Positions 31,939 through 40,537 are shown, counted from the first letter of the stretch. The stretch: DNA of 64,000 nucleotides from Chloroflexota bacterium (GCA_016213105.1 JACRBN010000005.1:186001-250000), one strand, 5' to 3'. Numbers and translations are program-made. The notes: generated by a model not told the origin, from the letters alone.

Positions 31939-32640
31939 ATGAAGTTCGTTCGTCCCATATCGCTTTTCATGCTGCTGGCCGTGCTGCTTTCAGCCTGCGG
32001 AAAAGCGCCCGTCTCGGCCAACCAGCCCGCGGAAATGTTCCTGACGGAGGGAGTCAATACCCTGGTCGCCTCGTATTTCGAAACCCAGACCGCCGCCGCC
32101 CCCGCTCCGACGGCCACCGTTCCCACCAGCACCCCCTTTCCCACGCCCACCTTCCAACCGCTGCTGCCCACGACACCGCTCGTAACACCCACCTACACCT
32201 TCATCTATTACACGGCCACTTCGGGGACGATCACCGTCACCGTGACGGGCACCCAGTACACGCCCACGGTCGATCCCAAGTCGCTGGCCTACGGCTGCAA
32301 CAACCTGGCCTTCCTCGCCGACGTGAACTATCCCAGCGGGACAGTCGTCGCGCCCAAGTCGAACATCACCAAGACCTGGAAGGTGCAAAACACGGGTACC
32401 TGCAACTGGATGTACGTCTACCGCCTGACCCAGATCGGCGGCACCGACTTCGACGCCCCCTCGGTCAACCTGGGCAAAGTGGTCACGGTCAACGACTGGG
32501 CCGAGGTGTCGATTAACCTCGACATTCCCAGGAAGGCGGGCACCTATTCCGCGTACTGGCGCATGGAGGATGGCGACGGTCACCTGTTCGGCTCCACGCT
32601 GGGCATCACAATCGTTGTGCAGGAAGGCGCCTACCCCTAG
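31939..32640 (+). CDS. Lipoprotein with NBR1-type Ig-like domain
   Basis: A 233-aa exported lipoprotein. Signal peptide 1-20 ends in the lipobox LLSAC, so Cys20 or so is acylated. A Thr/Pro/Ala-rich linker (about 50-80) spaces the domain from the membrane. The C-terminal ~115 residues are the NBR1-Ig-like domain: YPSGTVVAPKSNITKTWKVQNTGTCNW, then LGITIVVQ. This domain is frequent in surface proteins of Anaerolineae and probably mediates protein or polymer binding. No enzyme motif. Confidence 0.85.
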   Translation: MKFVRPISLFMLLAVLLSACGKAPVSANQPAEMFLTEGVNTLVASYFETQTAAAPAPTATVPTSTPFPTPTFQPLLPTTPLVTPTYTFIYYTATSGTITVTVTGTQYTPTVDPKSLAYGCNNLAFLADVNYPSGTVVAPKSNITKTWKVQNTGTCNWMYVYRLTQIGGTDFDAPSVNLGKVVTVNDWAEVSINLDIPRKAGTYSAYWRMEDGDGHLFGSTLGITIVVQEGAYP

Positions 32641-32660
32641 CGCCATTACCAGATGAAGTT

Positions 32661-32708
32661 GTAGCGCAATTTGTTAAATTGCGCCTGGTAAATTGGCAAT
32701 TTGCCCTA
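32661..32708. repeat. GCGCAA-type palindromic repeat
   Basis: GCGCAATTT-GTT-AAATTGCGC (32664-32684) is a perfect hairpin. The segment starting GTAGCGCAA and ending TTTGCCCTAC resembles the palindrome at 34081-34107. It contains no gene and lies downstream of the lipoprotein stop. Confidence 0.6.
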
Positions 32709-32755
32709 CATCCTTAACTTGTCGAGATACAAGCGCCTATCCGAATCATCGAAGT

Positions 32756-33022
32756 GCAGACTTTTGCAACTTAAAAAAATAATCGAGCAATAAATTTCAG
32801 CCGATGCTACGCCCTGAGCGGAGCGAGGCGTGGTGGTCGAGTAGGTCGGCGCTCTTCCGACCGTATCGAGACCCAGCCGAGCGCAGTCGAAGGGCAGGTG
32901 AGCAAGGAATTGATGTTTTCTGCTTACCCACCCTTCGACTACGCCGCACAACTTGCGTGCGGCTCCGCTCAGGGCGTAGGTACTTTTTTGCTAGATTTAT
33001 TTGTAAAACTGCAATAGTCTGC
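32756..33022. repeat. MITE-like palindromic element, copy 1
   Basis: About 267 bp. Both ends start GCAGACT(T/A)TTGCA on opposite strands, followed by related AT-rich sequence (AATCGAGCAA versus AATCTAGCAA). The inner arms are CTACGCCCTGAGCGGAG and its complement, and GTCGAAGGGC and its complement. The same inner and outer parts recur at 38093-38486, and inner parts at 44532 and 49571. There is no ORF of interest inside. It fills most of the 415-base gap before the CAP-LysM gene. Confidence 0.75.
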
Positions 33023-33055
33023 TTTCGCATGACGGACTCAAATAACGAGGCACCT

Positions 33056-34084
33056 ATGTGGAAGCGCACGACCCTGTTCCTGTCGGGGCTGATCCTGCTG
33101 GCCGCGTTGCTGCGTCCCATGCAGGCCGTCTCGGCAGGCCGCTGGCTGGAGCCGACCGCGTCAGAGTTGATCGTCGAGGTCAACAACCTGCGGCTGGCCA
33201 ATGGGCTGGCGCCGCTGAACACGCATCCCATTTTGACGCAGGTCGCCCAAAGCCAGGCGGATGCCCTGCTGGCCAGTGAAGGCGCGGTCGGGCACAACCG
33301 TCCCAACGGCATCAGCCTGACCCAGCAGCTGCTCATCCTGGGCTACCCGCTTTCGGGCGACCTGTCGCTCGGAGGTTATCGCTCGGAGAATTTTGTCTTC
33401 GGCTACGGCATGACCCCGCAGGATGCGGTCGGGGCCTGGCAGGGGGACGATCCGCACCTCAATACCATGCTGTCCCCCAATCGCAGTGACATCGGCGCGG
33501 GTGTGGCCATCGCCGCGGACGGCACGGTCTATTACGTTATCGATACCGCCCTGCAAACCGCCAGCGGTCAGCCCCAGGAGGATTACAAAATCTACCTGCC
33601 GGGTGGGGGCGCCTCCCCCGTCGACCCCGAGGATGCGCTCAACCAGTACATCGTGCCCATCACCGTTGGCACGGCGCGCCCAAACGGCGACGTGTATCAC
33701 AAGGTGCAGTTCGGGCAGACGCTGTGGGGCATCGCCATCGAGTACCACACCAAGATCGAAGAGATCCGCCGCCTGAACAACCTGGGCGAGGACAATACCA
33801 TCTATCCCAACCAGTTCCTGCTGGTGATGCGCGGCGCCACCCAGCCTGCGCCCGCCGCCACGTCGACCTCCCTTTCCGCGCTGGCGGATGATCCCTTCCC
33901 GGGCACCCAGCTCCCTCCCAGGAGGGCGCCCACGTTGACGCCCACGGGTACTCCCATCCCGCAGCCAGAAGCGCCGCCTGCACCGGGCGGGCCTTCGCTG
34001 GGGATGATCGTCCTCATCATGGCCCTGCTCATCATCGTCGGCGGTGGAACGGCGGCCTGGTTCATCCGCGAGCCTGCCCAGTAG
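33056..34084 (+). CDS. CAP-domain protein with LysM and C-terminal membrane anchor
   Basis: A 342-aa exported protein. Signal peptide about 1-27; CAP/SCP domain about 33-170 (ELIVEVNNLRLANGLAPL, AVGHNRPNG, GAGVAI...VYYVIDTA); LysM-like motif about 220-265 (YHKVQFGQTLWGIAIEYHTKIEEIRRLNNL), predicted to hold peptidoglycan or chitin-like glycans; Pro/Thr linker; final transmembrane helix (about 314-334). CAP proteins are extracellular and often of unknown activity. ATG 33056 gives the signal peptide; the open frame upstream only reads through the repeat. Its stop codon lies inside the palindrome at 34081. Confidence 0.85.
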   Translation: MWKRTTLFLSGLILLAALLRPMQAVSAGRWLEPTASELIVEVNNLRLANGLAPLNTHPILTQVAQSQADALLASEGAVGHNRPNGISLTQQLLILGYPLSGDLSLGGYRSENFVFGYGMTPQDAVGAWQGDDPHLNTMLSPNRSDIGAGVAIAADGTVYYVIDTALQTASGQPQEDYKIYLPGGGASPVDPEDALNQYIVPITVGTARPNGDVYHKVQFGQTLWGIAIEYHTKIEEIRRLNNLGEDNTIYPNQFLLVMRGATQPAPAATSTSLSALADDPFPGTQLPPRRAPTLTPTGTPIPQPEAPPAPGGPSLGMIVLIMALLIIVGGGTAAWFIREPAQ

Positions 34085-34107
34085 CGCAAATTGCCAATTT
34101 GCGCTAC
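34081..34107. repeat. Perfect palindrome overlapping the CAP-LysM stop codon
   Basis: Arms GTAGCGCAAATTG and CAATTTGCGCTAC with a single central base. TAG of the left arm is the stop codon of the upstream gene. It may act as a terminator, though no T-run follows. Related to 32661-32708. Confidence 0.7.
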
Positions 34108-34119
34108 GACCCATAAAGG

Positions 34120-34125
34120 TATAAT
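34120..34125 (+). promoter_or_regulatory. -10 element upstream of the patatin gene
   Basis: A perfect TATAAT, 55 bases before the patatin start and just after the palindrome. No clear -35 is seen. Confidence 0.4.
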
Positions 34126-34180
34126 CCCCCTGACCAGCGCCGTCTAACAGACGGCGCAGCTTATGAATGGAAGTGAAATC

Positions 34181-35059
34181 ATGGATATTTCTGTAGCATT
34201 GGGCGGCGGCGGCGCCAAGGGAAATTCCCACATCGGCGTTCTGCGCCGCCTCGAAAAGGAAGGCTATCACATCCGCGCAGTGGCGGGCACCAGCTTCGGC
34301 GGGATTGTTGGGTCGTTGTATGCGGCAGGTTACACCCCCGACCAGATCGAGGAAAGCTTCCTCAAGATCGACCAGACCAAACTGTACGGCCGCCGTCACC
34401 ACGAAGGGCCTTCCCTGTTGGGGCTGGCGGGCGTCAGCCAGTGGCTCGATGAGGTTATTGGCGAGCGCACCTTCAGCGATATGAAACTGCCGTTTGCCGT
34501 GACGGCCGTGGATTTGAAATGCGGCTGTGAAGTCATCCTTTCAGAGGGTTCTGTCAAGGATGCCCTTTTGTCCACGATTGCCCTGCCTGGCATCTTTCCG
34601 CCCTTCCTGATCAATGATTGGGAACTGGTGGATGGCGGCGTTCTCAACCCCGTGCCGGTTTCCGTGGCGCGCATCCTGGCCCCCAACCTGCCCGTGGTGG
34701 CGGTGGTGCTGACTGCGCCCATGGGTCAGCCTGCCCGCGCCTGGGGCATGTCCATGCCCAGCATGGTTCCGCGCGTGATCGTCGACCGCATCAGCCGCCT
34801 GAACCTGGCCCAGGCCATGGATATCTTCATGCGTTCGCTGGATGTCGGCAACCGCGCCATGGCCGAGTACCGCCTGGCGGTGGATGCGCCTGAAGTGTTG
34901 GTCCGTCCCGATGTCTCGAACATCGAACTGCTCGACCGCGTCGACCCGCGCGAGGTGGCCCTGCTGGGCGAGCAGGCGCTCGAAGCCGTCCTGCCTGATT
35001 TGAAACGCGCCGTGGCCTGGCCTGCCCGCCTGGGCCGTTGGATTGGAGCAAAAGCATGA
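34181..35059 (+). CDS. Patatin-like phospholipase (RssA/YchK type)
   Basis: A 292-aa bacterial patatin, a lipid acyl hydrolase. The oxyanion loop is GGGGAKGNSH, the nucleophile Ser is in GTSFGG, and the catalytic Asp in VDGGVLNPVP, so the Ser-Asp dyad is complete. ATG 34181 has GGAAGTG upstream; an in-frame ATG at 34163 has none. No signal peptide. It forms a tight cluster with the next two genes (4-base and 17-base overlaps). Confidence 0.9.
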   Translation: MDISVALGGGGAKGNSHIGVLRRLEKEGYHIRAVAGTSFGGIVGSLYAAGYTPDQIEESFLKIDQTKLYGRRHHEGPSLLGLAGVSQWLDEVIGERTFSDMKLPFAVTAVDLKCGCEVILSEGSVKDALLSTIALPGIFPPFLINDWELVDGGVLNPVPVSVARILAPNLPVVAVVLTAPMGQPARAWGMSMPSMVPRVIVDRISRLNLAQAMDIFMRSLDVGNRAMAEYRLAVDAPEVLVRPDVSNIELLDRVDPREVALLGEQALEAVLPDLKRAVAWPARLGRWIGAKA

Positions 35060-35283
35060 AACGCGATTTGCGTGATTACGCCAAAAGAACCGAATTTCAG
35101 CTCGCCATGGGCGCCATTGTCTTGTTCCTGCTGGTCGGCATGGGCCTGATCTGGCTCATCTACGGCAGCGGCGCCGCCTCGCTGGGCATGTTGTGCATGG
35201 GCGCCGGCCTGGCAACCGTGGTCATCATTTACCTGGTCTTCATCGGCATCGAATGGATTTTAAAAAGTGCGCGTCCCAAATGA
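35056..35283 (+). CDS. Small two-helix membrane protein
   Basis: 75 aa: charged N-terminus, then two transmembrane helices (about 17-38 and 43-67). No family recognised. Its ATGA start overlaps the patatin stop, which supports it being a real gene, coupled to its neighbours. Confidence 0.65.
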   Translation: MKRDLRDYAKRTEFQLAMGAIVLFLLVGMGLIWLIYGSGAASLGMLCMGAGLATVVIIYLVFIGIEWILKSARPK

Positions 35284-35926
35284 TTCCCAACTGACCCAGT
35301 TCCAGGGCTGGACCCTGCGCCTGCGTCACGCCTCCGAGCTGCCCGCGCGCCTGATGCTCATGCTCCACGGCTGGACGGGCGACGAAAACTCGATGTGGGT
35401 CTTCGGCCGCGACCTGCCGCCGAATTATTTGCTCCTGGCCCCGCGCGCCCCCCACGCCGCCCCGCCGGGCGGATACTCCTGGCGGCCCTACGTCGAGGGC
35501 ACCTACGGACAACCCAGCGCCGGGATGATGCGTCCCTCCGCCGAAGCCCTGATCCGCCTGGTGGACGAGTACAGCGCCTCCGCGGGGGTGGACGCCGCCC
35601 AGTTCGACGTGATGGGCTTCAGCCAGGGCGCGGCCATGACCAACCTGCTGGCCCTTCTGTATCCGCAGCGCATCCGCAGGGTGGGCGTGCTGGCAGGCTT
35701 CGTCCCAGGCGGGCTGGACGAACTGGCGGCCGCCCGTCCACTCGCCGGCAAGCCCTTCTTCGTCGCCCACGGCACCCAGGATGAACTGGTGCCCATCGAA
35801 CGGGCGCGGCAGTCCATCGCCCTGCTCGAAATGGCGGGCGCGCAGGTCACGTATTGTGAGGCCGAGGTCGGCCACAAGGTCAGCGCCGACTGCATGCGCG
35901 CCTTGAAGAAATTCTTCCAGGAGTAG
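35267..35926 (+). CDS. Carboxylesterase/phospholipase (abhydrolase_2)
   Basis: A 219-aa serine hydrolase of the YpfH/lysophospholipase family. MLHGWTGDENSM is the oxyanion strand, GFSQGA the nucleophile elbow, GTQDELVP the acid, and EVGHKVSADC the histidine, so the triad is complete. GTG start at 35267, overlapping the small membrane gene by 17 bases. With the patatin gene it suggests a membrane-lipid turnover cluster. Confidence 0.88.
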   Translation: MRVPNDSQLTQFQGWTLRLRHASELPARLMLMLHGWTGDENSMWVFGRDLPPNYLLLAPRAPHAAPPGGYSWRPYVEGTYGQPSAGMMRPSAEALIRLVDEYSASAGVDAAQFDVMGFSQGAAMTNLLALLYPQRIRRVGVLAGFVPGGLDELAAARPLAGKPFFVAHGTQDELVPIERARQSIALLEMAGAQVTYCEAEVGHKVSADCMRALKKFFQE

Positions 35927-36120
35927 GGTATGGAGTCCGGAAGCTCTGCTTCTGGACAAGATGAGCGTCATTTCATCTGAACGTTGACGCTCGTTTTGTT
36001 TACGGGTATCCTTGACCGAAATTTACCAGGAATCCAACACAAAATTTTCGAATTGTGGACTTCAGTTCGCAATTCCAGCAGACTGAAGTCTGCATTCCGT
36101 TTTTCCAAAAGGAAAGAAAC
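35927..36120. repeat. Intergenic gap with short inverted repeats
   Basis: Holds GACTTCAGT and AGACTGAAGTCTG-type elements (about 36058-36095), related to the palindrome at 38066. No gene. Confidence 0.4.
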
Positions 36121-37242
36121 ATGAGACGACCCGTTTCCCGTCGTGACTTTCTCAAACTGACCGGCCTGGGCCTGGGCGCCATGGCGTTCCGCCCGCCGAG
36201 CATCGGCTACATGGATCGGCTGTACGCGCCCAAGCGCCTGCCGCAATTCCCAACCAGCCCGATCATCGGACGCATGTTGGGCATGACCGAGGTGCGCGGC
36301 GCCCCGGCCAGCGATGCCCCCGCGGTGGCCACCCTGTACGACGACAACCTGATCGAATGGGGCAGGGAAGTGGTGGGGCGGGCCGTGGGCCTGACCAACC
36401 AGCGCTTCCTCCAGATCGCGCAGGGCTACATCTGGTCCTCCCGCATCCAGCCCACGCGCAACCTGCCGAACACGCCCCTGGCCGCCATGCCGCCCGGCGC
36501 GCCCGGCTTCTGGGCCGAGGTGACCGTGCCCTACATTGACCTGACCCTCGACGGGCCGGCCGCCTCTCCGTGGATCCAAAGCCTGATCCAATACCAATTC
36601 CCGCCGCGTCTGTATTACGGGCAGGTGGTCTGGATCGACCAGATCCGCCAGAATAACGGCTTCACCGAATACCGTTGGAATGAAGGCCCGACCCACGGAT
36701 ATGGCTTCGGCGATATTTTCTGGGGCGACGGTGCAGGCCTGAAGATTCTGACCGAGGAGGACGTGGCCCCCATCAGCCCGGGCGTGGACCCCGCGCAGAA
36801 GCGCATCGTGGCCGACCTGACCTACCAGACCCTGACCTGTTACGAGGGCAGCAGCGAGGTTTTCTTCTGCCGCATTTCGAGCGGGGCCGTGTTCGACTTC
36901 CAGGGCAACCCCACCACAGCCTATGAGACCCCGACCGGCGACTTGAACACGCATTGGAAGATCATTTCCCTGAATATGAGCGGGGGCGGTTCCGCCTCCG
37001 GCTATTCCACCCCGGCCGTGCCGTGGGATACCGTCATCTCCGGCGAGGGGATCGCCATCCACGGCGCGTTCTGGCATAACGACTTTGGCGAGAAACGTTC
37101 GCACGGCTGCATCAACGTCAAACCCGAGGAGGCCAAGTGGATCTTCCGCTGGACGACCCCCTACATCTCCCTGGCCCAAAGCGAACAACGCATGACCTGG
37201 CCCGACCACGGCACGACTGTCACTGTCACTAAAAAGGTTTAG
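36121..37242 (+). CDS. Tat-exported L,D-transpeptidase (YkuD domain)
   Basis: A 373-aa protein that cross-links peptidoglycan (3-3 links) or attaches proteins. The N-terminus MRRPVSRRDFLKLTGLGLG is a twin-arginine signal. The C-terminal YkuD domain has AIHGAFWHNDFG and RSHGCINV, with the catalytic Cys in SHGC and its His. ATG 36121 is chosen because it starts the Tat signal and follows AAAGGAAAG. The middle region (about 50-240) is not assigned, though such Chloroflexi proteins often have SH3-like or other wall-binding segments here. Monocistronic. Confidence 0.9.
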   Translation: MRRPVSRRDFLKLTGLGLGAMAFRPPSIGYMDRLYAPKRLPQFPTSPIIGRMLGMTEVRGAPASDAPAVATLYDDNLIEWGREVVGRAVGLTNQRFLQIAQGYIWSSRIQPTRNLPNTPLAAMPPGAPGFWAEVTVPYIDLTLDGPAASPWIQSLIQYQFPPRLYYGQVVWIDQIRQNNGFTEYRWNEGPTHGYGFGDIFWGDGAGLKILTEEDVAPISPGVDPAQKRIVADLTYQTLTCYEGSSEVFFCRISSGAVFDFQGNPTTAYETPTGDLNTHWKIISLNMSGGGSASGYSTPAVPWDTVISGEGIAIHGAFWHNDFGEKRSHGCINVKPEEAKWIFRWTTPYISLAQSEQRMTWPDHGTTVTVTKKV

Positions 37243-37323
37243 TTGCATCCAATGGATGGGCTCTCGCGGCCGTTTTTTGACCGCCACCCCCGGTAAAATT
37301 TCGATTACGAGGTAGTTTTTTTC

Positions 37324-38043
37324 ATGGAAATTTCCCAGATCACCATCGGGCTGGCCTTCCTGGCTGGCCTGGCTTCCTTCCTCTCGCCATGTGTGTTCTC
37401 GCTGGTGCCCGCTTATATCGGCTATCTCGGCGGGCGCGCGGCGGGCGGAGAAGCATCCGCCTCCAACCGCTGGATCACATTTTCGCATGGCGTGGCGTTC
37501 GTGTTGGGCTTTAGCGTTGTCTTCGTCGTGTTCGGCCTGCTGGCCTCCGTCATCGGCCTGCTCTTCGATCTCGGCCTGTGGCTGGCGCGCATCGGCGGGC
37601 TCGTCGTGATCGTTTTCGGCCTGCACATGATCGGCGTGTTCCGCATCCCCTTTCTGGAATACGACACGCGCGTCACCACCGCGCCTGACCGCAAGCTCGG
37701 CTACCTCTCGTCCGCGCTGATGGGTGTCTTCTTCTCGGCGGGCTGGTCGCCCTGTGTAGGTCCCGTGCTCGGCGCGATCCTGACCCTGGCGGCGAACGGC
37801 GGCTCCCTGATTTTGGGTGCCACCCTGCTTTCTGCATACTCGGCGGGGCTGGCCATTCCCTTCCTCGTGGCGGCATTGGGCATTGGCTGGGTGTCCGTCA
37901 TCCTGCGCAGGTACAGCAAGGTCATGCGGTACGTGGAGATCGGCATGGGCGTGATCCTGGTAATTGTCGGCATCCTGTTGTTTACGGGCGCCTTCTCGTT
38001 GATCGCGCAGACCACCCCCGTCTGGTTCGACTTTGGGATTTAG
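37324..38043 (+). CDS. CcdA/DsbD-type transmembrane thiol-disulfide carrier
   Basis: A 239-aa six-helix protein of the CcdA family that passes electrons from cytoplasmic thioredoxin to extracellular thiol proteins, for example in cytochrome c maturation. The paired membrane cysteines are in LSPCVFSLVPAYIGYLGG (helix 1) and AGWSPCVGPVLGAIL (helix 4), the two conserved SPC motifs. No partner reductase is adjacent, but the next gene to the right has a glutaredoxin-like CxxC. Confidence 0.9.
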   Translation: MEISQITIGLAFLAGLASFLSPCVFSLVPAYIGYLGGRAAGGEASASNRWITFSHGVAFVLGFSVVFVVFGLLASVIGLLFDLGLWLARIGGLVVIVFGLHMIGVFRIPFLEYDTRVTTAPDRKLGYLSSALMGVFFSAGWSPCVGPVLGAILTLAANGGSLILGATLLSAYSAGLAIPFLVAALGIGWVSVILRRYSKVMRYVEIGMGVILVIVGILLFTGAFSLIAQTTPVWFDFGI

Positions 38044-38065
38044 TATTCATCCTGAAATTCCCGGA

Positions 38066-38085
38066 GTGCGGACTTCAGTCCGCAC
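38066..38085 (+). terminator. Palindromic hairpin after ccdA-like gene
   Basis: GTGCGGACT-TC-AGTCCGCAC, perfect, 23 bases after the stop. No T-run. It may be a dispersed palindrome rather than a true terminator. Confidence 0.4.
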
Positions 38086-38092
38086 ATCGTGA

Positions 38093-38486
38093 GCAGACTA
38101 TTGCAAATTAAAAATTAAATCTAGCAATAGAGCTCTTGCGAAAGTCCCAGAGCGCTAACCACGGAGGCACTGAGGCACAGAGTTTTTAATTGGTTTTCTC
38201 AGTGTTTCCGTGTCTCCGTGCTTCAAAAGGTTTTTCACACGTTTCTCTTGTCACTTATGCAAGAGGTCTAATAAAGTAACTTCGCCCTGCCTGCACCGTG
38301 CGCAGGCACGCGTGAGCGGAGCGAGGCGATAGCCGAGCGCAGTCGAAGGGCAGGTGGGTAGAAATTACCGTTTTCTGGTTACCCACCCTTCGACTACGCC
38401 GCGCCAAGCGCGCGCGGCTCCGCTCAGGGCGTAGAATCGGCTGAAATTTTGTTGCTCGATTAATTTGGAAAAGTACAAAAGTCTAT
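38093..38486. repeat. MITE-like palindromic element, copy 2, with a nested insertion
   Basis: Ends GCAGACTATTGCAA (38093) and AAAGTCTAT (38478-38486); outer AT-rich arms with ATCTAGCAA and TTGCTCGATT; inner arms GCAGTCGAAGGGC and GCTCCGCTCAGGGCGTAG. These match copy 1 at 32756-33022. It is ~130 bp longer because of the insertion at 38130-38268. It fills most of the 586-base gap between the ccdA-like and glutaredoxin-DUF2085 genes. Confidence 0.75.
38130..38268. repeat. Second palindromic element nested in copy 2
   Basis: Bounded by GAGCTCTTGC and GCAAGAGGTC (9 of 10 paired) and internally palindromic (ACCACGGAGGCAC... against ...GTGTCTCCGTGCT). It interrupts sequence that is continuous in copy 1. 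TA occurs at both junctions. Confidence 0.65.
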
Positions 38487-38629
38487 ATCTCTCTACCGTA
38501 CATTTCAAAATCGGGACGCAGAAAACGCAGATTTTTTAATCAGCAAAGATCAGCGTTTTCAGCGTCCAAAAAGCGTTTTGTACGATAGAGAAGTCTGCAT
38601 TCCGAACATATCGGTATCTGGAGCCAACT

Positions 38630-39640
38630 TTGCTGACCGTCACCCTGTACACCCGCGAAAACTGCCATTTGTGCGATGAAGTCCGCGCCGAACTGGAAGC
38701 CCTGCAGGAAAAATTTCCGCACCGCCTCGTCGTGGTGGACATCGATTCGGACGCCTCGCTGTCCGAGAAATATGGCGGGATCATCCCCGTGGTGGAGGTG
38801 GGACCGTATAGCCTGAAGGCACCCATCACTCCCCAGTCGCTGGCGATGACCCTGGGCGCCGCCTCCGACCGCCGCGGCCAGTTGCAGCGGGTCGATCCCG
38901 ACGAGTATGAGCGGCGTCTTCGCCGCGGTCACGAGTTCACGAGGGGCGACCGCATCTCGTTCTGGCTCTCGAAGCATTACCTGTTGTTGATCAACCTGTT
39001 CGTCCTGCTGTACGTCGGCCTGCCGATCCTCGCCCCCGTGTTAATGAAGGCGGGCGCGACCCTGCCTGCCAAAGCCTTGTATGCGATGTACAGTCCGCTG
39101 TGTCACCAGTTCGGCTTCCGCTCCTTCTTCCTGTTCGGAGAGCAGCCCTACTATCCGCTGGCCGAGGCGGGGCTGAGCGGGGTGACAACCTTCGAGGAAG
39201 CCACGGGCATTCAGGGGTTGGATGACCCGATGAACATCACCCGTTTCGATGCGCGCAAATTCGTGGGCAACGAGACGATGGGATATAAGGTGGCCCTGTG
39301 CGAGCGGGATGTCGCCATCTACGGCGGGATGCTGCTCTTCGGTCTGCTCTTCGGCCTGACGGGACGCCGCCTGCCGCCCCTGCACTGGTCCCTGTGGCTG
39401 ATCCTGGGCATGGGGCCGATCGGCCTGGACGGTTTTTCGCAATTGTTCAGCCAATTCAATTGGGCCTGGTTGAACATGCTCCTGCCGTATCGGGAGAGCA
39501 CGCCCTTCCTGCGTGCGCTGACCGGCGCGATGTTCGGCATTTCCACGGCCTGGTTTGCCTATCCGTACATCGAGGAATCGATGCGCGAGACGCGCCAGTT
39601 TTTCGTGAAGAAATTCGCGGTTTCGCAGACACCCCAATAA
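38630..39640 (+). CDS. Glutaredoxin-like domain fused to DUF2085 membrane domain
   Basis: A 336-aa two-domain protein. The first ~80 residues (LTVTLYTRENCHLCDEVRAEL... IPVVEVG) are a glutaredoxin/DUF836-like fold with the redox pair C13xxC16. A linker follows, then a membrane part from ~115 with about four or five helices. Its CHQFGFRSFFLFGEQ and CERDVAIYGGMLLFGL segments are the DUF2085 signature, including conserved Cys and His. The start is TTG 38630, placing the beta strand at the N-terminus. Function is unknown; a membrane-linked redox or metal role is plausible. It overlaps the next gene by one base. Confidence 0.85.
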   Translation: MLTVTLYTRENCHLCDEVRAELEALQEKFPHRLVVVDIDSDASLSEKYGGIIPVVEVGPYSLKAPITPQSLAMTLGAASDRRGQLQRVDPDEYERRLRRGHEFTRGDRISFWLSKHYLLLINLFVLLYVGLPILAPVLMKAGATLPAKALYAMYSPLCHQFGFRSFFLFGEQPYYPLAEAGLSGVTTFEEATGIQGLDDPMNITRFDARKFVGNETMGYKVALCERDVAIYGGMLLFGLLFGLTGRRLPPLHWSLWLILGMGPIGLDGFSQLFSQFNWAWLNMLLPYRESTPFLRALTGAMFGISTAWFAYPYIEESMRETRQFFVKKFAVSQTPQ

Positions 39641-40422
39641 TGCCTTTCATCGAAAAAAACGGACTCCGTTATTACACCTTCGATCTCTTCCCGCGCGCGG
39701 TCCTGCACGGCGTGATCACGCGCCGCGGCGGGACGAGTCCCGCGCCCTGGGAGTCGCTCAACGTGGGCGGGACGGTGGGCGATGACAAACAGCGCGTGCG
39801 CGCCAACCGTCAGCGCAGTTTCGACGCGTTTGGGCGCGACCTGTCCTCCATCTTCGACGTCTGGCAGGTGCACAGCGCGGACGTGGTCTGCGCCGAGAAA
39901 CCCATCGACCCCGACACCGACCTGACCCAGGCCGACATCATCCTCACCGACCGTCCCGAAGTCACGCTCTACATGCGCTTCGCGGACTGCGTTCCGCTGC
40001 TCTTTCACGATCCCGTCAAGCAGGTCATTGGCATCGCCCACGCGGGCTGGATGGGCACCATGAAGGGAGTGGCGCGGGCGGCGGTCGAGGCCATGCAGTC
40101 CCGTTATGGCTGCAAGCCCGAAAACATCCTGGCCGCGGTCGGGCCGTCGATCGGTCCCGACCACTACGAGGTCGGCGCAGACGTGATCGTGAAAACGCGC
40201 GAAGCCTTCGGGGCGGAGGCCGAGCGCCTGATCGAATCCCGCGACGGCCGCACCTACCTCGACCTGTGGACGGCGAACTACGTCCAGTTGCGGCAGTCGG
40301 GTGTGGAGCAGGTCGAAGTGGCGGGTCTGTGTACGGCCTGTCATCTCGAAGACTGGTTCTCGCACCGCGCCGAAAAGGGGAAAACGGGCCGCTTCGGCGC
40401 TTTGATGGCCCTGAGAAGCTGA
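39640..40422 (+). CDS. pgeF: Laccase-domain protein, peptidoglycan editing factor/purine nucleoside phosphorylase type
   Basis: A 260-aa YfiH/YlmD-family protein. The zinc site is recognisable in QVHSADVV (His), FADCVPLLFHD (Cys) and GIAHAGWMGTMKGV (His), plus GLCTACHLEDWFSHRAEKGKTGRFGAL at the end. Members show nucleoside phosphorylase/adenosine deaminase activity, and in E. coli remove aberrant muropeptide building blocks. The start overlaps the upstream stop by one base (TAATG). It is followed by yggS after 115 bases. Confidence 0.88.
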   Translation: MPFIEKNGLRYYTFDLFPRAVLHGVITRRGGTSPAPWESLNVGGTVGDDKQRVRANRQRSFDAFGRDLSSIFDVWQVHSADVVCAEKPIDPDTDLTQADIILTDRPEVTLYMRFADCVPLLFHDPVKQVIGIAHAGWMGTMKGVARAAVEAMQSRYGCKPENILAAVGPSIGPDHYEVGADVIVKTREAFGAEAERLIESRDGRTYLDLWTANYVQLRQSGVEQVEVAGLCTACHLEDWFSHRAEKGKTGRFGALMALRS

Positions 40423-40524
40423 TCCCGTGGGGCGGATTGGCAATCCGCCTGTTGGCAGGTGAAATCGCGGGATGCCTGTCCTTTTCTGCGTATGCAATCG
40501 AGCAACTTTTTGGTTAACGCGGGG

Positions 40525-40530
40525 TAAAAT
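40525..40530 (+). promoter_or_regulatory. -10 element giving a probable leaderless yggS mRNA
   Basis: TAAAAT ends 7 bases before ATG 40538, with no ribosome-binding site between. The -35 is weak (TTGGTT at 40510 is too close). Confidence 0.45.
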
Positions 40531-40537
40531 AAGCAAG

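Noticed and set aside
31743-32516. 257-aa plus-strand ORF across the lipoprotein gene
   Set aside because: H/R/P-rich frame overlapping the lipoprotein with its clear lipobox; a shadow.
32756-33022. CRISPR-like array
   Set aside because: The repeats are inverted and few, not regularly spaced direct repeats, and no cas genes are present.
33161-34402. 413-aa minus-strand ORF
   Set aside because: Antisense to CAP-LysM and patatin genes, both strongly supported.
35968-37626. 552-aa minus-strand ORF
   Set aside because: Antisense to the L,D-transpeptidase and ccdA-like genes, whose motifs are complete. The composition (H/G/R/Q-rich) is typical of high-GC shadow frames.
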